Positions 1 through 9,676 are shown, counted from the first letter of the stretch. The stretch is 64,000 nt of DNA from Mesorhizobium escarrei (GCF_935825525.1 NZ_CAKXZT010000126.1:1-64000); one strand, 5' to 3'. Translations and numbers: made by a program. Notes: generated by a model not told the origin, from the sequence alone.

Positions 1-2
1 AC

Positions 3-760
3 CACGCACCATGCCTGGCGCACAACAAGAAGCGCCGCGCCAAGCTCGACGCCATCCGAGACGCCTGCCGTGCGTATATCACAGGGCCGCTGAGAGACTT
101 CCTCACCGCTCAACTAGCGGACGGTACCAACGGGGTCGGCCGCGTGGAAGTCGATGAAGCCGATCCTGATGGGCAGACGCTGCTGCTCTGGTACCCCGAG
201 GTGGAGCCGCGTGACAGCGCCTATGTGCGACCGGCCATACGCCTCGAGTCCGGGGCGAAATCGGCGCTCGATCCCAATCGCCCCATCACGATCACGCCCT
301 ATGTCGCGGAGGAAGTGGCAGGCATTGATCTCACCGTCGCCAACGTGACCACGATCGAGGCGACCCGCACCTTTTGGGACAAGGTAGTGATCGCCCATGG
401 ATTGCGCGCCGCTGGCACGAGCGGCGCGGCGAACTGCGGCAGGAAGGCCAGCGGGTGTCTCGGCACTACTATGACTTGCACTGTCTTCTCGGATCCGAGA
501 CCGGAAAGGCCGCGCTCGGCGATCTCGATCTTGGTGCCGATTGTGTCCGGCACGCACGAATGTTTTTCGACCGTCCCGACTATGACCTCGCCTCAGCAGT
601 CCCGGGCAGCTTCGCGATCGCGCCCGCTCCAAAGATGGTGGACGCGCTCACGCGCGACTATGCCAATACCGCGGCCATGATCTTCGGCACTCCGCCGAGT
701 TTCGATGACATTCTGGAATCAGCACGGCAGATTGAGCAGGACATCAACACCCATTCCTAG
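3..760 (+). pseudogene. AbiEii-type nucleotidyltransferase toxin, 5'-truncated by the window and frameshifted
   Basis: The reading frame is open from the window edge and encodes the C-terminal two thirds of an AbiEii-like toxin (DUF1814 family). It closely parallels the intact protein at 25215-26183: KLDAI-DAC, YVRPA, ESGAKSALDPN, TFWDKVV and SRHYYD are shared. At about 406 the frame changes: a 2-base insertion relative to the expected GLRRW codons moves the ending into the third frame, which continues to the stop at 760. AbiEii toxins are nucleotidyltransferases of type IV abortive-infection toxin-antitoxin systems. No antitoxin gene is visible, but it would lie upstream, outside the window. 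The frameshift means this copy is probably dead. Confidence 0.85.
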
Positions 761-1101
761 TCGCCTGGCCACGTCGCCGGGGCATCATCAATCCGTTGTC
801 GAGCAAATGGTCTGCTATTTCAAACCCGAGAACATCGAAAAACTTCACGCTGGCCGAGAAGCGACGATCGCGGCAGCGGCTGTTGGGTTTCGAGCCGCTG
901 CTCGTCCGCCGATCGTTGAACCAGCTCGCGCCTGCCGTCCACCACGAAGACGCCGCAATCAACACCGTTGTCCTGCTGTGTCGGACTGTACTTAAACGTA
1001 AGAAGGCCGCCCTGGCCTCGTTGCCGCTATGCGCCGGCAAGGCCGCCAACGTCCATGCGCAACTGCGCGCCCCAGGCCGACGCCATCTTGCGCGGCGCGA
1101 A
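761..1101. other. Non-coding or unrecognised stretch between toxin remnant and IS6 fragment
   Basis: I see no convincing gene here. Reading frames on both strands are low complexity and match nothing I recognise. It is probably debris joining the AbiEii remnant to the IS6 remnant. Confidence 0.5.
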
Positions 1102-1492
1102 CTGCTCGATCCGATTGTTGAGGTACTTGCTCTTGCGGATGCGGATCGGCTTCAGCGCTCGTCGCGATCGATTCCGCAGACGGTGTTCGGCGTCGCAGGA
1201 AATGATCGCCTCATGATTGGTCGGGCTGCCGTCGATGACGATGCGATCCGGTCTGCCGTGGCGCTCCAGGGCCTTCCGGAAGAAGCGCTTGGCTGCCGGC
1301 AGGTCGCGGTGTTCGCTGAAGAAGAACTCGGACCATGTCGCCGACGCCGTCGACGGCACGATAGATCCATTGACCGCGTATCTTGATGTATGTCTCGTCC
1401 ATGTGCCACTTGCCGGTGAGGGCGCGCGCTTGCGCCCGTTGAAGCGCTCCCGAAGCTGGGGCGAGAAGTGAACGACCCAGCGGTGCACAGTC
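1102..1492 (-). pseudogene. IS6-family transposase fragment (copy 1)
   Basis: Read on the minus strand in pieces, this encodes the internal part of an IS6/IS26-type DDE transposase: HRWVVHFSP, then GKWHMDETYIK in another frame, then EFFFSEHRDLPAAKRFFRKAL and RKSKYLNNRIEQ back in the first. WHMDETY carries the first catalytic Asp, and the IDGSP segment probably the second. At least two frameshifts and loss of both ends make it inactive. The same element recurs as a longer copy at 10861-11478 in the opposite orientation. Confidence 0.85.
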
Positions 1493-1918
1493 GGGTGCTG
1501 GCAGGAAGACCGATGCGCGGGCGTGGATGGATCAAGGCGTTGCGACACGACAGGCTCGGCAGGTGCGTGCGCGCATTGCGGAACTGGAGCGCGACCTCAT
1601 AGCGCCCACACCTCAAGGACGCCATCGACGTTCCGAAGCCGGACATGAACTTCGCAATGCGAAGTTCCGCCTGGCGCGTCTCGAGGAATGCATCTCCGAA
1701 ATACCGGAGAAACATAGGCGTTAGCGGGAAGCTTCGCCGCTCTCAATGCTTGTAGCCGAACATCATCTCTCTGCTGAGGTCAAATCGATCCTCAGAAAAT
1801 GCGGAAGGGAAGGCGGTCCAGCCGGGCGCGATGGCTGGCCACAGCACCAAGTTCAGTCGGCTTTGCAGTCTTGTACAAGGATTCCGAAAGCCACCTGTCG
1901 CTCGCGTCTCCTGTGTTT
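1493..1918. other. Unassigned region upstream of pmtA's 3' end
   Basis: A plus-strand frame at 1527-1724 gives a 65-residue charged helical peptide, and the opposite strand is also open. Neither resembles a family I know. I treat it as degraded mobile-element debris rather than a gene. Confidence 0.4.
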
Positions 1919-2512
1919 TCACACTGCCCGTCGATAGGTCCAGAGTTGTGCGGGGGGAACATTGCGAACGACGAAATCATAGTGAGAAACGATGTACCGG
2001 TCGGGCATTTTGAGCACCGGTGACAGAAGACCGTAGGTGATTTGGATCACAGGTCGCCCGGCGGGGATTCGTGCAAGCAAATCCTCGAGTAGTGTGAGGC
2101 GCTGTTGCATCGGAAAGCTCAACATCGGCACTGCGCTTATGACACAATCGAACTTTTCCCGGCGCTCCCCCAGAATTTCTTCCAAGGCAAACGCATTGCC
2201 CAAGCGGAAATCCACTCCCGGAAAGCGTCGCACCAGGCCGTCATAGAAATCCTTGGAATATTCGACCGAAGTCAACCGATGCGGTTTGATGCCTCTTTCC
2301 AGGATGGCCCTGGTGATGACACCAGTCCCGGCACCAATCTCCAAAACCGGCAATCCAGAATGCGGGTTGACCACACTGGCCATGCGGCGCGCCGCATGGA
2401 TCGACGTGGGCATGAGTGCGCCCACACCTTTCTTATCCTTCTGCCAACATTTGAAGAATTGCACTTCTTCCTCAAGTTTCTTGCCAAGTCGCTCTTTCAA
2501 TCGAAAGACCAT
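1919..2512 (-). CDS. pmtA: Phosphatidylethanolamine N-methyltransferase (PmtA, rhizobial type)
   Basis: Predicted SAM-dependent enzyme that methylates phosphatidylethanolamine stepwise towards phosphatidylcholine at the inner membrane. The 197-residue protein has the PmtA pattern: an N-terminal amphipathic segment (RLKERLGKKLEEEVQFF), the conserved ARRMASVVNPHSGLPVLE block and the SAM-binding motif EIGAGTGVITRAIL near residues 65-80. A longer frame exists, but the ATG at 2512 is preceded by AAGGGAG at good spacing, so I chose it. The length is normal for rhizobial PmtA. The gene stands alone, transcribed away from the decayed region to its right. Phosphatidylcholine is needed for normal rhizobium-legume symbiosis; whether this is the only copy cannot be told from here. 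Confidence 0.88.
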   Translation of the reverse strand: MVFRLKERLGKKLEEEVQFFKCWQKDKKGVGALMPTSIHAARRMASVVNPHSGLPVLEIGAGTGVITRAILERGIKPHRLTSVEYSKDFYDGLVRRFPGVDFRLGNAFALEEILGERREKFDCVISAVPMLSFPMQQRLTLLEDLLARIPAGRPVIQITYGLLSPVLKMPDRYIVSHYDFVVRNVPPAQLWTYRRAV

Positions 2513-2639
2513 ATCTGCTCCCTTCTCCCGATCCGAGTCGGAGCGACTTTTTGTCGAAGTTTCGCTATATAAACAAGCCTGACTCACAGGGATGAATGCC
2601 GCGCTGGAGGCGCGAAACGCCCGCGCCGGCTGACACGCC

Positions 2640-2800
2640 TTTCCATGATGACGTTTTCTCGCTCAGATGCGCCAGCTCTTCCTGTATGGAAATCATGGTC
2701 ATGGCCTCGAGAGCCCCTCGCGGCTCGTCGAGCAGCCGTATCTCGGGCTGCACCATCAGCGCCCGCGGGACCCACGCAGGTTCTCATCTGCTGCGCGCTT
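2640..2800 (-). pseudogene. Fragment of an SsuB/TauB-type ABC ATPase
   Basis: On the minus strand, WVPRALMVQPEIRLLDEP followed by GALEAMTMISIQEELAHL is the Walker B and D-loop region of a nitrate/sulfonate/taurine-type ABC ATPase (usual form LLDEPFGALDAMT). A neighbouring frame carries a degraded MRxxV-type lead-in. No Walker A remains. It is a relic of a second importer, distinct from the intact ATPase gene at 5541-6287. Confidence 0.6.
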
Positions 2801-3599
2801 CGCCAAGCGCACAGCAGACAGCGAGGCCGCTACGGCCGCGAAAAACCCGCGACGGCGGCTCGATTCCGGGACCGGTCCGCCATTTTTGGCAGGTGATCCG
2901 TGCAAGTGCGTGGCGTGGATCACCCCAGCTATCTCGTGGCCGTCCCATTGCCAACGTCCTCTTTTCAACCGGCCGAGCCTCCCAGTCGCCGGATCAATGA
3001 TGACGATCCCCTCTGAATAGTTTTTTGAAGAGCCTGACGGTCTACGCCGTCTTACTGTGGTTCCGGCTTTGCCATAGCCTTCTCTGCCGCGCAGGCGGCA
3101 AAGTGCTATGACTCTACCGTGCATTGGCCTTAGAAAATACGACGGCTGGACCACAATAATGAGGTTTAGGCTGAAGACTTTTCAGAGAAACCCCCAAAAA
3201 GGAAACAGCAGCTCTTCCGGTCCTTACGAGCCCGGCCGTTCCTATCGGCCGGTAATCATCGCAGGCCATAGTGCCTGTCCTTCCACGACCGGAGCCGAAG
3301 CGATTTTTCTGCTAGCAGCTTCACGCTGGTCCTGTTCCAAGCCGAACTCGCTGGCAAGGCGCATAGGGCATCAGGAACCGCTTTTGGCGACGACGTGAGT
3401 TGGCGCCGGTCAGAACGCGACCTGCTCTGCAGCGCCCTAAGCCGCCTGTTGTTGGGCGGCGCGTGCTCCGAATGAGCATTCGAGGCGAACAGCGTTTCCT
3501 TTGGGTGGCAAAGAACAGCACCTCATACTTTATAGTCTACCAAATCGCTGGACATACTAGCAGCGAAATTCGGAGCCTTCCCAAAACTGGAGCAAGACG
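2801..3599. other. Intergenic or degraded region upstream of the sulfur importer
   Basis: No gene is convincing. A minus-strand frame at 2756-3154 contains a protein-like stretch (EGIVIIDPATGRLGRLKRGR) that I cannot assign. A perfect 7-bp inverted repeat, CCGGCCG at 3232-3238 and CGGCCGG at 3246-3252, could form a stem-loop but has no following T-run. The rest presumably includes the promoter of the gene that starts at 3600. Confidence 0.4.
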
Positions 3600-4655
3600 A
3601 TGGTGTTAGCTGTGAAGAGATTTTCAAGAAGGAGGTTTGGTGGGTTCGTGACCGCGTTCGCGGTAGGCTTGGTCGCTTCTTTCTCCCCCCTCATTGCCCA
3701 CGCGGGTAGCCCGGACGCTGGCAAACTGCCGACCAAAATCCCGGCGGGCATTGTGCTTCGTATCGGCGATCCCGAGACGCAAAGGGCCCTGGAATTATCG
3801 GGGCTGATCGATCAACTGCCGTTTGAGGTCGAATGGGCCAATATCAGCGGCGGTCCACAGACAATCGAAGCTTTTCGCGCCAACGCATTGGACGTCGGAT
3901 CCGTTGCCGACATTCCACCCATCCACGCGACCTGGACGGGGCTCAAGGTCAAGATCATTGCCGCGAAGTTCCGCAAGGAACCGGTTGCGCACCCGATTTA
4001 TCAACTCGGCATTGCACCGGGAGTCGAGGTCAAGACACTCGCGGATTTGCGCGGCAAACGGATTGCTTTCAGCCCCGGTCAGGCACAAGGCGCGCTGGTG
4101 TTGAGGATCCTGCAGGCCGCCAGCCTGGAAAAGGAGGATGTAGATCTCATCGAACTGCCCAGCAAAGGCGATGCCTATCCGGTGGCACTTGCCGGCAAGC
4201 AAGTCGACGTCGCGCCGATCTCGGGCGTCCTCATCAAGCGCTATCTCCGCCAGTATGGCGCCAACGGCGCTGCCACCATCCCGCACGGCTTGCGCGATGA
4301 TCCAGCCCATCTCTATGCCCCACAAGCCGTGCTTGACGACCCGGCCAAAGCAGCCGCTCTCGGCGAATATGTGCGCTACTGGGCGCTAGCCGCCCGTTGG
4401 GTGGAAGAGCATCCCAAGGAGTGGATCGAGGGATACTACGTCGCCACCCAGGGCCTCAACACAGAAGATGGCCAGTATCTGGTCGACGCTGATGGTCGGT
4501 TCGACATCCCCTCCGACTGGAACGACGTGATCGTGCGCCAGCAGGCGACGATCGATCTCCTGGCCAAGGAGTTGAACAAGCCCGCGATCAAGGCCGAGGA
4601 CCTGTTCGACAGGCGCTTCGAGGCGATCGCCACAAACGCGCTGAACGCTTCCTGA
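3600..4655 (+). CDS. Sulfonate/taurine-type ABC transporter substrate-binding protein
   Basis: A 351-residue periplasmic binding protein of the SsuA/TauA/NMT1 fold. The N-terminus has a twin-arginine-like signal (SRRRFGGF, a hydrophobic stretch, then AHAG), suggesting Tat export with cleavage near residue 36. Typical features include RIGDPETQRALELSG, the SGGPQTIEAFRANALDVG segment that lines the ligand site, and TLADLRGKRIAFSPG. The ligand is inferred to be an organosulfur compound because a flavin-dependent monooxygenase follows in the same gene run. Permease and ATPase genes follow after 31 bp and with overlap, so it heads an apparent four-gene operon. Confidence 0.85.
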   Translation: MVLAVKRFSRRRFGGFVTAFAVGLVASFSPLIAHAGSPDAGKLPTKIPAGIVLRIGDPETQRALELSGLIDQLPFEVEWANISGGPQTIEAFRANALDVGSVADIPPIHATWTGLKVKIIAAKFRKEPVAHPIYQLGIAPGVEVKTLADLRGKRIAFSPGQAQGALVLRILQAASLEKEDVDLIELPSKGDAYPVALAGKQVDVAPISGVLIKRYLRQYGANGAATIPHGLRDDPAHLYAPQAVLDDPAKAAALGEYVRYWALAARWVEEHPKEWIEGYYVATQGLNTEDGQYLVDADGRFDIPSDWNDVIVRQQATIDLLAKELNKPAIKAEDLFDRRFEAIATNALNAS

Positions 4656-4686
4656 CGCCTCCTTTCCGAGACCGGAGACGACACCG

Positions 4687-5565
4687 ATGAACGCATTCTC
4701 CAACACCGCCGCAGTTGCCGCCGCCTTTCCTGCCGCATCGGATGAAAGGTTGTTGATCCCGCCAGCCGTGGAGCCCCGCAAGACCGGGACGAGGCGACTC
4801 GCGCTTGGGCGAACGATCCCGTTTGGCGCGCTGATTGGGCCTGTACTTCTTCTTGTGATCTGGTCCATCGGCAGTATCGCCGGCCTGATCGATCCAAGAA
4901 CGCTGCCGGCGCCTTGGTCGGTTGTCGGCACCGCCATCGATCTCATCGCCGAAGGGAAGCTTCAGCATCATTTGATGACGTCTACCTGGCGGGCAGCACA
5001 GGGGCTGGTGTTCGGAATCCTGATCGGGACCATCCTTGCTCTCATTTCAGGTTTGTCGCGGCTTGGTGAGGCCATCATCGACGGCCCTGTTCAGATCAAG
5101 CGGGCGATACCGACGCTCGCTCTGATCCCGCTGCTGATGCTGTGGTTCGGCATCGGCGAGGGCATGAAAGTAACGACCATCGCGCTGGCTGTCCTGATCC
5201 CAATCTATATCCAGACCCACAGCAGCTTGCGCAGCATAGACAGCCGTTATGTCGAACTGGCCCAGACCTTGCGAATGGGCTACGGCGAATTCATCCGCCA
5301 GGTCATCCTGCCCGGCGCCCTTCCAGGGTTCTTCCTTGGCCTGCGTTTTGCGGTGACCTATGCCTGGCTGTCTCTGGTGGTGGTGGAACAGGTCAATGCC
5401 ACCAGCGGCATCGGCTACATGATCGATCTCGCACGCAACTACGGCCAGACCGACATCATCATCGTCGGCCTCGTCGTCTACGCATCGCTCGGTCTAGCCT
5501 CCGACGGCATCGTCCGCTTCTTCCAGGAAAGGTCCCTGTCATGGCGTCGCACCTTGGCGGATTGA
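4687..5565 (+). CDS. ABC transporter permease, SsuC/TauC type
   Basis: A 292-residue inner-membrane permease of the BPD_transp_1 family with about six hydrophobic segments. An unusually long cytoplasmic N-terminus (about 45 residues) precedes the first membrane helix (PFGALIGPVLLLVIWSI). The EAA-like coupling loop for the ATPase is seen around RSIDSRYVELAQTLRMGYGEF and the following GALPGFF. Its end overlaps the start of the ATPase gene by 25 bp, indicating translational coupling. Confidence 0.87.
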   Translation: MNAFSNTAAVAAAFPAASDERLLIPPAVEPRKTGTRRLALGRTIPFGALIGPVLLLVIWSIGSIAGLIDPRTLPAPWSVVGTAIDLIAEGKLQHHLMTSTWRAAQGLVFGILIGTILALISGLSRLGEAIIDGPVQIKRAIPTLALIPLLMLWFGIGEGMKVTTIALAVLIPIYIQTHSSLRSIDSRYVELAQTLRMGYGEFIRQVILPGALPGFFLGLRFAVTYAWLSLVVVEQVNATSGIGYMIDLARNYGQTDIIIVGLVVYASLGLASDGIVRFFQERSLSWRRTLAD

Positions 5566-6287
5566 GCGGCGCGCCGGTGGTGCGGGTCGAGAGCCTTGTG
5601 AGAAGTTTCGGGCCGCGAACCATCCTCGACGGCCTCAGCCTCGACATCGAGAAGGGGGAGTTCGTCGCCCTTCTCGGCCGTAGCGGGTCGGGCAAGAGTA
5701 CATTGTTGCGCGCGCTCGCCGATCTCGACGACAAAGTCTCCGGCTCCGGCCGACTCGAAACACCCGACAAGAAATCGGTGGTGTTCCAGGATGCCCGGCT
5801 GTTGCCATGGAAACGAGTGCTGGAGAATGTGGTTCTTGGCCTCGACCTGCCGGAAGCCGCCGAACGCGGACGGGTAGCTCTCGAAGAGGTTGGCCTGAGC
5901 GGCCGCGAGAACGCGTGGCCGGTCGAACTCTCTGGTGGCGAGCAGCAGCGGGTGGCATTGGCGCGCTCGCTGGTTCGTGATCCTGAGCTGCTGCTAGCGG
6001 ACGAGCCGTTTGGCGCGCTCGACGCGCTGACCCGCCGCCGCATGCACGATCTGCTGCGCCAGCTCTGCGCCCGTCACCAGCCGGCCGTGCTGCTGGTTAC
6101 CCATGATGTGGACGAAGCCGTAACGCTGGCGGACCGGGTTTTGGTGCTCGACAACGGCGCGATCGCCGCCGACATCGCGATCGATATCCCCACGCCACGC
6201 GATCACGGCGATCGCCGGTTCGGCGAGATCCGCTCCCAACTTCTGCGTCATCTCGGCGTCGAGACAAAGCCTGTGTTGCCCGTCTGA
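5541..6287 (+). CDS. ABC transporter ATP-binding protein, SsuB type
   Basis: A 248-residue ATPase that drives the importer. Walker A is GRSGSGKST, the Q-loop is in VVFQDARLLPW, the signature is LSGGEQQRVALARSL, Walker B is LLLADEPFGALDALT and the H-loop is LLVTHDVDEA. FGALDALT is typical of the nitrate/sulfonate/taurine subfamily. I chose the ATG at 5541, inside the end of the permease gene; the open frame extends further upstream but there it is only a shadow of the permease. Confidence 0.88.
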   Translation: MASHLGGLSGAPVVRVESLVRSFGPRTILDGLSLDIEKGEFVALLGRSGSGKSTLLRALADLDDKVSGSGRLETPDKKSVVFQDARLLPWKRVLENVVLGLDLPEAAERGRVALEEVGLSGRENAWPVELSGGEQQRVALARSLVRDPELLLADEPFGALDALTRRRMHDLLRQLCARHQPAVLLVTHDVDEAVTLADRVLVLDNGAIAADIAIDIPTPRDHGDRRFGEIRSQLLRHLGVETKPVLPV

Positions 6288-6338
6288 ACGGCCCCCCAAG
6301 ACCTGTCGCTCAGCATCACCAGCCCAGGAAGACGAACT

Positions 6339-7685
6339 ATGCCCGCCGAAAAACGACAATTGAATCTCAACCTTTTCATCTATCCTGGCGGCCATCATGA
6401 AGCCGGCTGGCGCTACAAGGATTCCGCCCCTGAGAGAGTGCTCGATATCTCCTATTATCAGGAACTGGCGAAAAAGGCCGAGGCGAGCAAATTCGACGCG
6501 CTGTTCTTTGCCGATGGGCCCGCGCTTGCCGACAACATTCGCTACGCAAGCCGCTTCAGACTGGAGCCGCTGACATGGATTTCGGCTCTCGCTGCTGTGA
6601 CGGAACGCATCGGCTTCATCGCCACGGCTTCGACCACCTACAACGAACCCTACAACCTGGCCCGGCTGTTTGCTTCTTTCGATCATTTGAGCGGCGGGCG
6701 CGCCGGCTGGAACATCGTCACGACGGGCGATGCGTCCGCAGCTTTGAATTTCGGCTTTGACCGACATCCAACCCACGCCGATCGTTACGAGCGCGCCGGC
6801 GAGTTCGTTGATGTGGTGACGAAGCTCTGGGACAGTTGGGAGGACGACGCGCTCGTCTCGGACAGGGAGTCCGGAATCTTTGCCGACACCGACAAGATCC
6901 ACCCAATCAACCACATCGGCAAATACCATCGGGTGAAGGGACCGCTCACGCTTCCGCGCTCGCCGCAGGGGCGTCCGGTCTACGTCCAGGCAGGTTCGTC
7001 GCAAGACGGACGGTCATTCGCAAGCCGCTATGCCGAGGCGATATTCACAGCCCATCAGACACTCGGCAACGCGCAGGAATTTTACGCTGACATCAAAGCG
7101 CGCGTGAAGTCGGTTGGCCGCAACCCTGACCACGTCAAGGTCTTGCCCGGCATCAGCCCCTTCATCGGTTCCACCGAGGCGGAAGCCCGCGCGCTGCATG
7201 ACGAGTTCAATGAGCTGACGCAGCCGGAATATTCTCTTCACCAGCTACGCCGCATCGTAGACGCCGACCTTTCCAGCTACGATCTGGACGGGCCATTTCC
7301 GCGTGAGCTTACCCACGTAGAGGGCGAGCGCGGTGCGAGCAGCCGCTTCCACGTCGTCCTCGACATCATCGAGCGCGAAAATCCAACTATCCGCCAGTTG
7401 CTCCACCGCCTCGCCGGGGCGCGCGGCCATTGGGTCCAGGCCGGGACGCCCGAACAGATTGCCGACAAGATCCAGGAATGGTTCGACAATGGTGCCGCGG
7501 ACGGCTTCAATATCATGCCACCCTATCTGCAAGGCGGGTTCGCTATATTCGCCGAAGAGGTGGTACCGATCTTGCGCAAGCGCGGACTTTTCCGGCACGA
7601 CTATGACGGGGCAACGCTGAGAGATCATTTCGGTTTGCCGCGCCCGGAAAATACGTTCAGCCGGCCGCAAAAGGCGACCGCCTGA
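6339..7685 (+). CDS. FMN-dependent monooxygenase, NtaA/SnaA/DmoA family
   Basis: A 448-residue luciferase-like (LLM class) flavin monooxygenase. It starts with the family's NLNLFIYPGGHHEAGWR, followed by FDALFFADGPAL, EPLTWISALAAVTERIG, SGGRAGWNIVTT and HPTHADRYERAGEFVDV, which line the flavin and substrate site of NtaA/DmoA proteins. Such enzymes use FMNH2 from a separate reductase to oxidise compounds such as nitrilotriacetate, dimethyl sulfide, sulfones or alkylated sulfur compounds. Its position 51 bp after the importer ATPase suggests that the imported compound is its substrate. No flavin reductase gene is visible nearby. Confidence 0.87.
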   Translation: MPAEKRQLNLNLFIYPGGHHEAGWRYKDSAPERVLDISYYQELAKKAEASKFDALFFADGPALADNIRYASRFRLEPLTWISALAAVTERIGFIATASTTYNEPYNLARLFASFDHLSGGRAGWNIVTTGDASAALNFGFDRHPTHADRYERAGEFVDVVTKLWDSWEDDALVSDRESGIFADTDKIHPINHIGKYHRVKGPLTLPRSPQGRPVYVQAGSSQDGRSFASRYAEAIFTAHQTLGNAQEFYADIKARVKSVGRNPDHVKVLPGISPFIGSTEAEARALHDEFNELTQPEYSLHQLRRIVDADLSSYDLDGPFPRELTHVEGERGASSRFHVVLDIIERENPTIRQLLHRLAGARGHWVQAGTPEQIADKIQEWFDNGAADGFNIMPPYLQGGFAIFAEEVVPILRKRGLFRHDYDGATLRDHFGLPRPENTFSRPQKATA

Positions 7686-7739
7686 GCTACCTTCGCATCG
7701 GGCATTCAACCTAAAAGCGTTACGCCAACACCATTATGG

Positions 7740-8140
7740 CTTGCTGCCGGGCCATCGTCCCAATCTGTCGCGATGCGTGAGTAAGGCGGTGTTCATCGCC
7801 TTTCGCCAGGGGGCCGTTGGAAGTCGCTGACGCGACATCCCCGTGGCAGAAATCGAACTTAAGCGGCGGCCTCCCGGCGGTGCTGTTCGACGGCAGAGCC
7901 ATCGGACGAGCTGCATAGGCTGAGAGTTGGCGCGTGGCCATCGCCGAACCGTCGGCCGGGGTGACCTGGCTCGGCCGCCCTGCGGCCACAACCGACGCTT
8001 TCCGTCCCTGCTGCCCAGACATAGCCCTCCGAAATGAGTTGGTCGAATGCGGCGGTCACAGTCTCCTCGAAACACCCAGTTCTTCCGCAAGCGAGCGACT
8101 TGAAGGTAGAGCGTCACCGACACCGTCCTCACGCCTCGAT
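7740..8140 (-). pseudogene. MocR/PdxR-type (GntR plus aminotransferase) regulator remnant
   Basis: Several minus-strand frames together give the start of a MocR-family regulator: the winged-helix end SRSLAEELGVS, then VTAAFDQLISEGYVWA, and after a frameshift FDFCHGDVASAT, PWRKAMNTALLTHRD and the beginning of the aminotransferase-like domain. At least two frameshifts and loss of the C-terminal domain make it non-functional. MocR regulators often sit beside amino-acid or drug/metabolite transporters, and transporter remnants follow immediately. Confidence 0.6.
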
Positions 8141-8342
8141 CTGCTTGACCAAGGATTGATAAATTCGACGCGTCGCTCCCGTCCTGCGAGAACCCTCCTT
8201 ATACTGGACCAATGAAAATCTCCAAAAGTGGCAGTTTAATTTGGGCCAGCCAACTGCAATGTTAGCTTGTAGTCAAGGAAGCGATCGTCACTGGTCGCGC
8301 GGCTCATGGATTGCTTGCGCTTGAATTGATGGAGTTGCCTGG

Positions 8343-8519
8343 ATGTTTGAGGGTCCCATCATCGATGGTCGAATTCAGAATATTGCATCGGGATTTAGGG
8401 CGTTGGTAACCATGCCCGACGAAGCGCTGCCGGAGGCGACGGATGCCCTGGTCGAAGGGCTGAACGCGTTGATGCCGGGCTACAGGATCGTCAGCCAAGC
8501 TATCGCCATCACCAAATGA
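8343..8519 (+). CDS. Small hypothetical protein or fragment (58 aa)
   Basis: ATG at 8343 to TGA at 8519 gives 58 residues beginning MFEGPIIDGRIQNIAS and ending in a helical segment (EATDALVEGLNALMPG). Composition is protein-like, but I do not recognise the family and there is no strong Shine-Dalgarno sequence. It may be the truncated start of a larger gene, like its neighbours. Confidence 0.3.
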   Translation: MFEGPIIDGRIQNIASGFRALVTMPDEALPEATDALVEGLNALMPGYRIVSQAIAITK

Positions 8520-8573
8520 CGTTTCCGGTCGGTCGCATTTATTGATTTGAATGAGAATTTCAAGGGCTCCGAG

Positions 8574-8693
8574 AATGAATGTCGATCTCCATCTGTTGCT
8601 CATTGTCTTTGCTGCATATGTCATTGCCGCGGGAAGCCCGGGCCCCAGCAACATGCGCATCATGGGCGTGGCGTATGTAGTTTCGAAAAGATA
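8574..8693 (+). pseudogene. LysE/RhtB exporter N-terminal fragment
   Basis: Thirty-nine residues starting MNVDLHLLLIVFAAYVIAAG, followed by SPGPSN, match the first membrane helix and the conserved PGP loop of LysE/RhtB amino-acid exporters. The frame then loses homology and stops at 8691-8693. The remaining five helices are absent, so this is a truncated relic. Confidence 0.6.
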
Positions 8694-8694
8694 G

Positions 8695-8850
8695 ATGATG
8701 ACTTTGTTTCGTGGCCTGTCGGCGTTCCCCCTCACGCCAACCGATACGGAAGGGCATGTCGACACCGAGGCACTGGCTCGTTTTCTCGAGCGCATTCACC
8801 ACGCGGGAGCAGACTCCATCGGGCTGCTCGGAAGCACGGGCAACGGTATT
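8695..8850 (+). pseudogene. DapA-family (dihydrodipicolinate synthase) N-terminal fragment
   Basis: FRGLSAFPLTPTDTEG, VDTEALARFLERI and GADSIGLLGSTG are the first strand, helix and GxxG(S/T)TG substrate loop of the DapA/NanA aldolase family. Homology ends abruptly after GSTGNG. The Schiff-base lysine region is missing, so it cannot be active. A second fragment, broken at almost the same point, lies at 13300-13452. Confidence 0.7.
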
Positions 8851-8955
8851 CCGATAACCTTGGTGGCGTTGTATCTGCGAAGTGGGCAGGTTCGGGTCTC
8901 GCTGCAGAAATGCTGGAAGGTCGGAGTGCTCGGGGGCATGATTTCTCTGTTGGCG

Positions 8956-9502
8956 TATAGAGGTGAGACCAGAAAGTGTAGCTTTCTGCGCTTTCGGCAA
9001 GACGGGCGCCTAAACCATCTACGACCGTATATCCGGCGATAAATACGCCCGTGCCCACCGTATACAGCATTGCTTTTGGTTCCCGGAAGCCTCCCGCGCC
9101 ACGCGTCAGAGTTAGGCTCATGATACCCAGTGCGATAACAAGAACCGAAAAGCCAGCCTGCATGGTCAGTGTTTCACCCACGATCGCGACGGAGATGAAC
9201 GCTACGACCAGCGGTGAGCAACCCCGAGAAATGGGGTAAACGTGGCTCAGACCTCCATAACGATATGCATTGATCAGAAATACGCAGTAGGCAGTATTAA
9301 GCACACATGAAGCCCAAATATATGGCCAGCTTTCTTGCGTCGGGAACGCCACAAATGGGACAACCACCATACCGACGGCAACCTGGCTCATCATCATGAC
9401 TGCTATCATGACTAGCCTGTCGGCATTCACCTTGACCAAGACGTTCCATGCCGGATGCAAAACAGCCGCGCCAAACACCATCGCAAACACTCCCGTCGTC
9501 AT
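8956..9502 (-). pseudogene. EamA/DMT-family transporter, C-terminally truncated
   Basis: About 180 residues of a drug/metabolite transporter: GVFAMVFGAAVLHPAWNVLVK, four or five membrane helices, YPISRGCSPLVVAF and GTGVFIAGYTVVDGLGARL. The protein should be near 280-290 residues; homology ends after ESYTFW and the frame runs into unrelated sequence. It is clearly related to the intact transporter at 60611-61456 (shared HPAWN/HATWN, YPI-RG-SPL, GYT-DG-GAR). Confidence 0.78.
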
Positions 9503-9676
9503 ATCAAACTCCGTGTTTGGTAGTGTCCCACCCTAGTGTCCATCTCAGCTCGTCTCGGTTTTAGCCACTAACTCCTGCAACGTAGCGGGTTGTAGGAGGT
9601 TTGCGACAAAGCCTTGTTCGACCTGGATTGCCGGCCATGACGACGCGGATCGCCACTACAACGTCGGCGCCAACTC

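Noticed and set aside
5994..7004. 336-residue minus-strand frame across the ATPase and monooxygenase genes
   Set aside because: Antisense shadow; spans two real genes on the other strand.
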